A stretch of DNA of 64,000 bases from Cloeon dipterum. Taxonomy: Eukaryota > Arthropoda > Insecta > Ephemeroptera > Baetidae. Of the stretch, positions 1 through 10,324 are shown piece after piece; the stretch's first letter is position 1; every line of letters begins with the position of its first letter. The DNA is taken from contig NC_088786.1 of the NCBI RefSeq assembly GCF_949628265.1, forward strand, positions 18,931,681 to 18,995,680. Direction: 5' to 3'. A program made the position numbers and the translations under genes. A model generated the notes under the pieces. The model was given only the letters and a program-made list of their open reading frames with translations, was not told where the DNA came from and did no database searches.

Positions 1-2
1 CA

Positions 3-68
3 GGTATGCTGATTAAAGAGCACAATAATGCAACCGTGGAAGTTCAAGTTCTATATCCTAATTTTTAA
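3..68 (+). CDS. possible last exon of a gene entering from the left
   Basis: A frame open from the window edge (first codon at 3) runs for 21 residues and stops at TAA 66-68. An AATAAA signal lies at 71-76, three bases after the stop. This fits the tail of a plus-strand terminal exon, but the peptide (ending VLYPNF) is too short to assign to a family, and a chance open frame of this length is easy to get. No function is proposed. Confidence 0.25.
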   Translation, partial: GMLIKEHNNATVEVQVLYPNF

Positions 69-295
69 ATAATAAAGATTTATGAGACTTAATCACCCAA
101 ATTAATTTTAAAACTGACTATGCGATCGTAATTGAATAATTATGAAAAAAGTTCTGAGTAAAAAATGTATTAACATAAACTCCTTTAAAAACACCCTACC
201 CAGCTGGTTTTGAGCTAGCAGCTGCAGAGCAAAATACAAATTCGCTGCAGTGCTTAACGCCAGATTTTTGCAGTAAATTAAACATATTTCTAGTG

Positions 296-734
296 ATGGC
301 GACGCCCAGAGACATCAGCCCACTTCTGCAAAAACTCAGGGCCTTTCTCCTTGGCGTAAGTACAAAAAAACTGCGGTCTGGTGTATCAGAAACATGTTAT
401 TCCACCATTATTTCGACTATCTATCACAGAGAAACCACACGAACGCGTTGAGATTTGCGGACTACATCGCAGCCAGGACCCAGCCTGCTCCAAATTTACC
501 TGAAGGCCCAGCGCACAAACTCTCTGCAAATTATTATTATACAAGAGACGCTCGGAGGGAGATCCAACCTCCACAGGTCGTGGCATCTGGACAGAAGGCA
601 ATTGCATCTGGGTAAAAAAAGCTATTTTTATAAGAATAGAAACGACCTTCTGATCAATTTGCCTATACAATTGCAGTTCTGCTGTTGCATCAAAAGGTTT
701 AGTAACTCCTGGCAACCAGTGGCGTTGGGATTGA
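296..734 (+). CDS. NDUFA7: NADH:ubiquinone oxidoreductase subunit NDUFA7 (B14.5a)
   Basis: Accessory subunit of mitochondrial complex I, found in the matrix-side part of the enzyme. Three coding exons: 296-355, 430-611 and 677-734, about 99 residues in all (the human protein is about 113). Donors are GTAAG at 356 and GT at 612; acceptors are CAG ending at 429 and 676; phases 0 and 2 join cleanly. Recognisable family blocks are the N-terminal [11 protein letters not shown], then [20 protein letters not shown] and [14 protein letters not shown], and a tryptophan-rich end NQWRWD before TGA. These line up with the [20 protein letters not shown] and YCTRDGRRE blocks I recall from mammalian NDUFA7. 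AATAAA for polyadenylation is at 776-781. The gene converges on NDUFAF6, whose stop is only 135 bp away. The start is the only ATG that gives the conserved N-terminus. Confidence 0.9.
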
Positions 735-775
735 GCACCAGTTATGAATGCTTCGTAATTTAGTTGAATGTAAAT

Positions 776-781
776 AATAAA
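776..781 (+). terminator. polyadenylation signal of NDUFA7
   Basis: AATAAA 42 bases after the NDUFA7 stop, in the short gap before the convergent NDUFAF6 gene. Confidence 0.6.
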
Positions 782-869
782 TACTGTCTCTATGTAAAAG
801 TTCAATTCTTTGGTTCTTTTATGACTGCGCTACAAGGTAGATATAATCGATTAAACACACTATAACATT

Positions 870-2746
870 TTAAAACTTCCCGATCAATTTATTGTACCAC
901 ATTCTAAAGTGCAAGGTGACTAGTCTCTTGTGCAAGCTGGGGTGAAAGGGGTTAAAGTTAACTTTCTCCAATCTCTTGAGATACAAATCTGCAGGCACGC
1001 TGGTCAACAAAAACGGCACTACTTCTTTTGGCACTTTAACTGTCCTTGCTTTGTCCAAATGGCGAAATGCCCGTCTGGCCACCTCATACACTGCATCCTG
1101 GACTTCCTTGTCAGACCCATGCCTGCGCACCATTTTCTCAGGATGCACCTTGTTCCTGCGCAACGTGTCCTTCGGTATGCCCAGTTCTGAGGAGTGAGTG
1201 GCGTGGGCTAGCCCTCGCAAGGCGTAGGTCAGTCCGATCGCCTTTCCCAGCCGACTTGTTGCATTGATCAGGTTCATGTAGTCACTCTAGAAAATTAAAT
1301 TTTATTAATTTGTGATCGTGGGTAGGAAAATCAATGGATAGAAGTGTATACTGATTTTTATAAACTTAAATAATTTCACTTCCTTTAAAATTGGATTTGC
1401 AGCTGTCCCTCAGGTTTTATCTACAGCTAGTTTTTCAAATAAGAAAAAAACGGCTATTCAATCCCAGTATCCTGTCTATAGGCAGGTTTGGGTCTTTAAC
1501 ATTAAAAATGCAATTAAATTAAAAGCCTGAGGCCAAAATAATTTGTCCAAAATATCCAACTAAATTTTGTCATACAGACAACTTAAAAGCTAAAAACTAC
1601 TAAAATTCAGTAAAATTCAAAAACGTAAACAAATGAAGAAGAGGCAAAAGTTATTAATAAAACTCCTTAGTTTCAAGTGTGAAATATTTAAAAAATTATG
1701 CATCAACCCGAAAATAGTGGGAAGCAATCAAAATTAGGAAAAACGCTGTTCAAAAGTAAAAACTTGATTTCAACTTCATTATATAATTTTAACTTTTTGA
1801 AGGGGTTTTCTGCAACCTAGTTGTGCGCAATAAATAACAAAATTTAAAATTAAAGCTAGATGAAGTTTTACAATTGTAGGGAAGTGGGATTCCTCTTTAA
1901 CTATTCTAAAAACTGCTATAAATTAGTCTGGTCATTTAAAAGAATAATTGACAAACCCACCCTTATGTTTAAATTTTAAGTTTGTTTCATAATTATTTTC
2001 ATTGAAGTGGGACAGTGACATGAAATAAACTCTTACCCCTGGCTTTTGAGCTGCAGCGGCTTGAAGGGAAAGGTACAAAAGTGGTGAGACAGTGTCTTCA
2101 GCGTACTGCTCCAAGTCTGCCAGAGTTTCATGACCTGGTTTTTCCAACTGCTTTTTCCGGCTTGTGATCAGTCTTTGGAGAAAAGCTTTGTTTAGTTTGT
2201 GTCTGGTCCTGGCTCTTTGCAGCTCCTGTGCCACTGGATGATGAGGCACATTCTGCTTGTCCAGACAATCTTGCCAGAAGTTCAACCGGCCCTGGCCAGC
2301 AATGGTTGCGTTGCTTACCTTTTGCGCCACCAAGGCCAACTGCAAATTTAAATATAAATAATATTCAGTGATATTGTCACATCAACATAAAATCTATAGT
2401 TGATTTTTATCGAGACTAGTTAAAATACATATATTTTAGCTGAAAATATGTACTAACAGTTTGGACTGAGAAGCAAAGGACTGTTTAACAGCTGTGTATT
2501 ATTAAAATTTCAATTAACCTCGACATTGAATGCTCTGAGGGCGATGACAGTGGTCCTCTGAGTCGCTTCTGGGATCAAAAGAGCGCTGAGAAAACCCTCA
2601 TAGTCGTGTTTTCTGACCAAATCGAGACAGTACTGCGAGCTGCTTGAGTCACTTCTTAACCTGATCGAGCCTGAAATCACGTTTCGGACCTGGCAAAGTC
2701 GGAAAATCCGCCGACGCAGCATTTTTGCCAGTAGCGGTGTGCTCAT
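870..2746 (-). CDS. NDUFAF6: NDUFAF6-like complex I assembly factor (squalene/phytoene synthase fold)
   Basis: Mitochondrial protein needed for early assembly of complex I; the fly orthologue is called sicily. Three coding exons in transcript order: 2746-2519, 2339-2037, 1286-870, all phase 0, about 315 residues (human about 333). The first exon gives a basic N-terminus ([14 protein letters not shown] at residue 9 onward) that suits a mitochondrial presequence, then [19 protein letters not shown] and the RALRAFNVE-type helix typical of this family. Exon 2 has the aspartate/glutamate-rich [18 protein letters not shown] segment. Exon 3 has [16 protein letters not shown] and the PKDTLRRN and [11 protein letters not shown] blocks. 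NDUFAF6 proteins share the squalene/phytoene synthase fold but are not known as synthases. The start could be 2746 or the in-frame ATG at 2722. The promoter region faces the Ly6 gene at 3716. Confidence 0.88.
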
Positions 2747-3715
2747 GCTCACATGAATCTGGTCCCTGTCCCTGGTATTTGTAGAACAGCTGCTCAGAGG
2801 CGGAGCCAAAACAGAAGGATGCAGTCAGATAGGCAACCCGCGAAAACATCCCGTACTCCCGGTTGCCCAAATTATGTTTTCAATTTTTGTAGAAACCTGG
2901 ATACGAGTTCTTAATTTTAATTTTGAGCTAAAACTTAACTTATAGGTACATATTTTAATTCAAATTAGAGATTCAGAACATTTTCTCTTTTTCCTTTATC
3001 AATATAAAACCTTATTGTTTTCTTACAGGATTTAAATATTTGCCTTTTTGACTTCAGACAGCAGCTACATTATGCGAGGGTTTTTAATTTAGGTATAAGC
3101 AGGCGTTTGGTACTTTCCAATTTCGAAACATAAAATTTGGCTTCCTTTCCTGGAAGATGGTTCTTTTATTCTGCAAAACAAATATGTGTGTCAAAATTGA
3201 TTTAACAAAATCGCACCTTTTGTTTTAATTGTAGGACATTTGCTAATTTGAACAATGAAAAGAAAATTGCAAGTGCGAAAACGAAATTAACAATGCAATG
3301 ATCTCATTCACATTGATGAGCAGAAACAAAAATATCAGTCGCGAGACCTCCCCTTGACCCGCAAACTAGGATAAAAATAGGTGCATATGCGGTCATCCTT
3401 GCGTGGGACAATCAAACTTGGCGCGAGGTGAGGTCGGTCTGTGAAGCATTTTCTATAAATGTTCTGTTTTTTACCGTGCGCGTGATATCACGCGTTTGTG
3501 TACTACTTGCACGTTCATACTATTATAACATTATACTGAAGACTGACTGAGGAGCGGCGTTGCAAAAGGGAAGGCGGCGCCTTCATCCGAGTCGAGCTCG
3601 CTGCTGGGGATTCAGGTTTTTGCGTCAGTTTGTCGTCGAAGCGCCTTCGAGAAGAAGCGGCTCTCTTTACTGGATAGCATAGACTGCATCTCATTTCATC
3701 AGGAATATTTAGAAA
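2747..3715. other. divergent intergenic region between NDUFAF6 and the first Ly6 gene
   Basis: Holds the upstream regions of two divergently transcribed genes. An ATAAAAATA stretch near 3371-3379 is TATA-like for the plus-strand Ly6 gene, which would give a 5' UTR of about 300 bases. The interval 3540-3660 is noticeably richer in G+C than the surroundings. No coding signal seen. Confidence 0.4.
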
Positions 3716-5976
3716 ATGAGCTTGTGCAAAGTTTTTGCTTTAGTTTTGTGCTCGCTAGCTCTCTTTGGACTCACTTCTGCGCAACCTACTGATGGAAATG
3801 GTAAGGAAATTTAATAATCAAATCGTTATTATACTACAAAAAATCACATAATATAATTAATTTATGAAAAAACATCAAAATTAGCTTTTAAAAGATTTGA
3901 AATTGCTTCTTTTCTCTGGTTTTGAGATCTTTTATTAAGGATGGGAGCTGTGAGGGAAATTTCTAGGCAAGAAAGATTAAATCCCACATTTTCATATTTA
4001 TTGTTTAGCTTTTTGCTTGCAGTTTTTGTCATGAAATCATTAAAACAAAATTCATTGCAGATTATAATAGCCATTTTTTATTTATTGAGCTTTTATTTTT
4101 AATCGTTGAAGACGGTAAAAACATTTAAAAGATTAATTCTGATTATTAAAATTCTAACATATGATATATGCGAGTTCAAATTCTTAGATATAAATTCTCA
4201 TTTGGGGTTGAGTCCATTTTGCCTAAATCACATCAACAGAAATCAGGTTTGACACTTTCAGTGTCTGAGAAACCAGGTTTTAGTCAAATGAATATATTAA
4301 TAATCAAATATTATGCTTAGATCGTGTGCAAATAAGTATATTAAAATTATTTTATGGAAAATCGAGAATTCCATAACGCTGTGAATAATTCATTTCGTCC
4401 CATCGTTTGTTTATTCATTCACACACATAAAGTCATCAATATGACATTTTCCTTACACTATTTATGGAGAATGGAGAATGTATATAGGCACAATGCATAA
4501 CAAAACTTTCGCGTTTTGCTGTACACCTTTAGGGAAAAATTCCAACAAGCGGATTCTCTTTCATTCGCAATATTTGTTTCAAAACAATCCTTTGGAAATC
4601 CTGCACCTTGAGCATTGTCATGAGAACGAATGAGTGTCGATTTTATTATGTTAATTCTATGCCTTGCGCGCATCCTATAGCAATAGAGACTGGCTATAGA
4701 AAATATTATTTGCTTTCTTTTTGCGCCTCGTGCATGTGTGTGCCAGACGTGTTTTATTCAGTTGTCAAAACTTTAAAGAATACAACAAACAATCAACACC
4801 TTTGCAATTGTAATTTTAGACAGTAAATTTGGAGTAAAACTATTAAGCACGCACGTTTTTAGTATGAATTTATTACTAAAAAGCAATTGGAACTTGTCCA
4901 TAACGCATGTTTCGAACTTTTTAGATAAGATATTTTATTGAGGCAATATTTTAATTTTTCTAGAATACAAAATAAATATGGTTTATTTGGTTTCCAGCTG
5001 CCCCTTTTAGATGCTACCAGTGCAACTCAGTGGACAACCCCGACTGCGGTGACCCTTTCACGCCCAACAACACGACTCTAAAGGCAACCGAATGTCAGGA
5101 CTTGGCTTACATTGCGGCGATATTTCTCACCAACACTTTCACCGAACAACGATTGAAGCACGCCTGCCTTAAAACGATCAAAACAAGTGGGTGCTCTCTC
5201 CTGCCAAATAATTATAATCAAATCAAAACAACCTCAATTTGCTAACAAATAATGCTGAGTGTTGCATAATAAAATTACAAAGTAAAAAGAAAAAATACTC
5301 CTCTTCCCCTTTGCGAAATTTAAAGAGTAAAAATTTCAAGATGATAATATGGCTCTCGCATGAGTCAGCAGTAAAATCATGTAAAAAACACTCCACTGAG
5401 AAACTATTTGACTTCAAGTGAAGAGTGTAGTCGTCTCCATTATACCACTTCATTTGTTTATTTTCAATATAATTTTTAATGCCGACGAAGGCAGATGCAA
5501 TTGAGGTCGTGATATATACGAGGTTTACAGCTGAAATTACAAAGTGCAATGTGTTGCTAGCTGTTTATATTTCCTCTTCTAATACATCTTTAATATTGAG
5601 TCAGGAATATATAAACAGCTCGAAACATTTGATTTCAACTGAATATCTGTAGTATATATTTTAACAAAATTTTTTAGTTGTTTCCGCTGAAACAATTATT
5701 TGAAATATAGTGATAAATAATATTCCAATTCAAATTTTAGCTGGTGACAAAGTGGTGGTCACTCGAAAGTGCTCGTTGGACACATCGCAGATCAAGGACT
5801 CTAAGGGCAATCCTGCGCCCAACATGTGTGACGAGGACCTGAAACAGTCTCCTGGAGAGCACTGCAGTGTCTGCTACACTGACGCTTGCAATTCGGCACC
5901 GAAAATGCCCCTGACCACTGCCCTTTTGGTCCCAACCTTCGCAGTCCTTTTCCTTAGAAGAAACATGATGTGGTGA
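3716..5976 (+). CDS. Ly6/quiver-type GPI-anchored protein (paralogue 1)
   Basis: Small cysteine-rich cell-surface protein of the three-finger (Ly6/uPAR, quiver/sleepless) class. Three exons: 3716-3800, 4998-5186, 5741-5976, both introns phase 1, 169 residues. Exon 1 encodes a signal peptide that should be cut after residue 22 (LTSA then QP). The mature part starts RCYQCNS, the usual Ly6 opening. It carries ten or more cysteines, including CSVCYTDACNSAP near the end, where the family has its terminal CN. It then runs into a hydrophobic tail (ALLVPTFAVLFL), as expected for a GPI signal. NNTT is a potential N-glycosylation site. Known relatives act at neuronal and epithelial membranes, e.g. modulating channels or septate junctions; the role here is not deducible. 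The gene at 8105 is a tandem paralogue with the same intron phases. AATAAA is at 6075-6080. Confidence 0.82.
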
Positions 5977-8104
5977 AGATGCTAAAAGTCAAAAGCAATA
6001 TAGGATATTAAGTTGTAAAAACATTCTGTGATTCTCGTAAGCCTAACTGATTATTATTCAAAATTTTCGCTGAAATAAATATTTTTGTAGTTAATTTCAG
6101 AAATTTTGGTTTAGTTCCGAAAAGAAATCTGGGAAATGAGATCATACTTATTTTCTCTTCTGTTCTTTGCTATTGCGAGTGCTATTTTAGGTTTAATTTG
6201 CTCTTGTGCACTTATTAAACTGTAAGAAAATACTGTTAAAATAGTTAAAATGATGCAACCGTGGCCGCAAGAGCCTTGAAAATTTGCAACATTACTTTTT
6301 CTTTCCTCGAATAAATTGTTACAAATTACGGTGGTCACATTTTTTTTTTTTTGTAATTTGTTCTTGGTTTTAGAATACCAAGAAGGTTATTCCAACTAAA
6401 CGCACAATTGATACTATCCTCTTTACTTCCTTAAAAATCATTGAATAATTTCATGTGGAGCTAAAATTAATGTTCTTTTAAATTTAAAAACAATTAAAAT
6501 TAGTAATTTCAGACAATTTTTTGTAGCAATTTGTAAGAAAAACTTGTTCCTTTTTTCTGAGCGAGTGCACATTTTGTACTCGGAAGTAAAAAGTGGCTAA
6601 CTGTTCATTCAACACACTTTGTGGGCATGCATCGCGTAATGTTTTTTGCGCGCAAGTAGCGAAATTATTGGAGCAGGTCAGACTTGTGTAAAAGAAATTG
6701 GACTGCAGCTAACTCGCTTAATGTATCCGCTTCACCTACTGACCAATCTCCGTGCTCACGGCCAACGTGATGCGCTGCTTATTTAACTTTTGCATGCCAA
6801 AAACCGGTTACGAAATCTCTCTGCTTTTGTTCGGCCCATTTGTTTAGGAGGTCAAATTTTATAATTTTTAATTGGTAGAGATTTCATTTTGCGAGCGATT
6901 ATTTAATTTGTGTATCTATATCCGCAGCAATAAATTAAATTATATTTATGTAATTAATTGGAAATTGTGCCTAGTGTATCATAAGTCCATTTTGATCGAT
7001 GACTGTATTTATTTTGGCAACAATAAAACAATAAAAAAATTTGAGCATATTTAATTATGGGTTATTCTCCTATTTCGTTAAAATTTTATGATCCAATTTT
7101 CTAGTTGGGGAGAAAAAAGGGGTCAATAAAATTTTCAGAGGTGCATTAACTCTGGAGAAAGTGCAGCTTTTATTATTTATTTTACTGTTGTAGCGGTTCC
7201 CGCAAATTTGGCGTTAAATCCACTGGACAGTATAAAATTTTGTTGTACCAAGACACCAAGAGTAACAAAATCAACCTCAACATGTGATTCCATGCATGAC
7301 TGCGTTGAGCCGGCTTTTTCTGTGTTTTAGTCTGGACATAGCCGCAAAAAAGTTGTAAAAGAAACTTAGCTGTTAATGTGTGTATTAGAAAGCTTTTTAA
7401 GCAATCAAAATATTTATTAGCAACAATAATAAATTGCGCTCCAATGCGCTGATGTCAAATATTGGATTGCAGTCTTTTTCATGTTGTTTTTTCTTAATTA
7501 CAGATTGAAATGTCTGAAGAGTATCTTTCGAAAGTTTAATCGGAATTCGCGATTCGTTTGCGAGTTTTTACGCTAACACAATTTAAGTCCATCCAAAATA
7601 TATTTTATTTGTCCTTATTTCATTATATATATCCATTACATATATTTATTTGCTCATGAGTAAATATACTCAAATCAAATTAAACGAGGGCGAAGGTCTA
7701 TATTCCAATATTTTCATTCATTATAGTATGTTAAAATAATGATCCTATGTTGTGTAGCTTACACATACAACGCGCGTGACAGTGCGTCAAATTCTGATGC
7801 GTAGTTTTCCTTTAGTTCCGTCGCCGAAAATAAGTCACAGTGATGTTTGCGCTGTGGCGACGGCTCCAAGCAGCAACCTTGACGCGGAGGCAGCAGAGAT
7901 AGGGGAAATAAATTAATGCGCCGACTCGTGGAACGGGAGTGCCCGTGCCAGGGGCACAGCAGAGAGCAAACTGAGCGGAGGAAGGCGTAGGCCATCCAGA
8001 CCATCAAAACAACGCACACAGCAAAAAAGTAGAGCGCACGCTGCCCTCCTCGTCGGCGAATTCGTCGCCCAGATATCTTCCCTTTTCCCTCCTTCAAAAA
8101 CGCG
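5977..8104. other. intergenic region between the two Ly6 genes
   Basis: AT-rich spacer of 2.1 kb with the polyadenylation signal of the first Ly6 gene at 6075-6080. The last 300 bases (about 7800-8104) are much richer in G+C and probably hold the promoter and 5' UTR of the second Ly6 gene. Nothing else seen; the short ORFs here show no family features. Confidence 0.4.
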
Positions 8105-9731
8105 ATGATCGTGCGGCACGCTGCCCTCAGCACGGCTCTGATCGCCCTTCTAACCTTTCAATCAGGTGAGCCCTACACAATGTCATTCCCAGCCACTTAC
8201 TTTTAATATCAATTTTTCAACTTTGACCTCTCTCTTGATCTAAGAATAACCTATAAATTGATCGTAGAGGTACGTAATATCAAAAGTAGATGAAATTCTA
8301 ATCCTATAATAATTAAAATTGCATTAATATTATTGAAACAGTTCTAATTAAAAACAAAATCCCATGGATGATCATGGCTCAATCTTTTTTAGTGAAAATT
8401 AGTTCAGAACTTTTAAATCTCGATCAACTTTCGCTTTTTTCATAAGAATTAAAGATACAATTTTAATTTCCGCCTTCCGCCACATTATTAAATTTTAATA
8501 AAAATTAAAAGTTAGAGTGTGCGCGTTTATTTTGCTATGAATTTAATTTTCTTTTATGCTTTTTGATTTATCAGTTGTGTAAAATTATGTATTAAAGGAA
8601 ATAACTTCCTTATTCACTGTGTACGCAATGATTAATGTCATAATCATAATGCACTACTTGCAACATTATTTGTATTCCAACTTTATTATTTACTTACGGA
8701 CAAATTTAATTTTGCATTAATCATGACATTGCAAGCTTCCTTGAATAAAATTATCTGGACGCTTCCGTTGTCGTGTAGTTCTAAATTTACTATCAGGCCT
8801 TGAGTAAAACCAAACATTTATTTAAAAATCAGTTGCTCATATTCAAATAACTACCGTCAGCCATTATTTTTTTATTAAAGTCTCAATAAACAATTTTTTT
8901 TAGCTGTTGGAGAAGACTTCAAGTGCTTCCAGTGCTCCTCAGACAGGGATGAATGGTGTGAGAATCCTTTGGCAAATGAGAGGGAGGCCACCGAGTGTGA
9001 CCATTTAGAGCACCAGGCCAAAATCCTTTTCCAAAAGACCAAAAACGTTTTCAAAGGTCTCTTCCAAAGCATAATTAGCAAGGACGGTGCACCCAGCGAT
9101 CAAAACTTCCATTACGCCTGCCTGAAAGAGGTCTCTACTTGTGAGTATTTTGATTTCCAAATTGCTAATGTCTTGATGGTCATATTTATTTCATAATTTA
9201 ACTCAAATTGACAAAATGATTTGACACAACGTAATATCATGCATTTTAAAATTCTTGAGCTTTAAAGGCAACCTTGTGGGTGAAGTTTTACGACACTTTG
9301 TGGTTTTGTTGGTACCCGGTTGACGTTAATCGCCAATAAACAAGCAATTTTTACTTAATGATCAGTCCTATCATCTATTTTTTTTTTAATTTTATTAGAG
9401 CGAAGAATTTCACCATAAAGGGGGCTTTAAGCATTAAATCTACGTTTTGTAAAATTTTCTTTCCTGGTGTTAATTATCGCTCGATTTAATTTTAATATTT
9501 CCCATTTTTTCAGTGGGTGGGATGCGAGTGGTGAAAAGGAAATGCACCCTTGACACCTCTGAAGTTCGTGATGAAGACGGACACCCATTGGAGAATGAGT
9601 GTGCATCCAAAACTACCTACACGAGCTATTGCGACATCTGCAAGACAGACAGTTGCAATTCGGCTCCTGCCTTGGCCATGCATCAAATCGTGTTTCTTGT
9701 TGGCTGTCTCCTGCTGAAATTGCTCTGGTAA
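8105..9731 (+). CDS. Ly6/quiver-type GPI-anchored protein (paralogue 2)
   Basis: Second three-finger protein gene. Exons 8105-8165, 8904-9140, 9514-9731; both introns phase 1; 171 residues. Exon 1 is a signal peptide (MIVRHAALSTALIALLTF), followed by the mature FKCFQCSSDRDEWCENP opening. The last exon repeats the paralogue's pattern: KRKCTLDTSEVRDEDGHP against RKCSLDTSQIKDSKGNP, then CDICKTDSCNSAP, then a hydrophobic GPI-type tail (IVFLVGCLLLKLLW). The middle exon is 48 bases longer than in paralogue 1, adding about 16 residues between the early cysteines. Shared exon phases, order and motifs mark the pair as a tandem duplication. The start is the first ATG of the signal-peptide frame, with donor GTGAG at 8166. 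Confidence 0.82.
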
Positions 9732-10324
9732 TTTTTTCGCATCATTTTGCCACAAATGTAATGGACTGATATTTTTATCTATATTTGTAAGTCCATTTGT
9801 GATTATCTCTGGCGATTACAATTTTTATCAAGCCATTCTAATATCAGTCAATCCTTTTTTAAGTGTGTTTATTTGTTGTTTAATGTGTAGTCGCTCAAAA
9901 TCTAACATGAGCTTTTGGTGACAGCAAAGACATTTTAAAAATAGTAATATATTTATGCATTTGAACATGTATCGCCATAGCTAAAGCGGGCTTTAAACTA
10001 TTTGAAAATTGTGCATTCCAATTTAAACTTGACCTATTTTTATTTAGATTTGTATTTTCAGTAGAGATTGTGTTAAAAATTAAAATTAATTTTTGGTCAA
10101 ATTAAAAAAATACTTGCAAGCGCAGAAAACCAACCTGATATTTATATAATATTAATTGTACTAACGGAAAACATTAAAATGATAACGCTGAATACCTCAG
10201 CCTGTAGGTAATGATAAAATGTATATTTATACCAAAGGAACATCAAATAAATGTGCAACATACTCTTATATATAAAACCTAAGCTTTATTTACATTAATC
10301 AAGTCAGATAAGTTAAAGCTTAAT
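9732..10324. other. gap between Ly6 paralogue 2 and the Q-rich gene
   Basis: AT-rich sequence between convergent gene ends. A plus-strand AATAAA lies near 10246. A minus-strand AATAAA (reading 10290-10285) is placed to serve the Q-rich gene, whose stop is at 10325. No coding signal. Confidence 0.4.

Noticed and set aside
386-805. Long minus-strand open frame of 139 residues over NDUFA7
   Set aside because: It is the shadow of the NDUFA7 exons, whose plus-strand protein matches a known family with consistent splicing.
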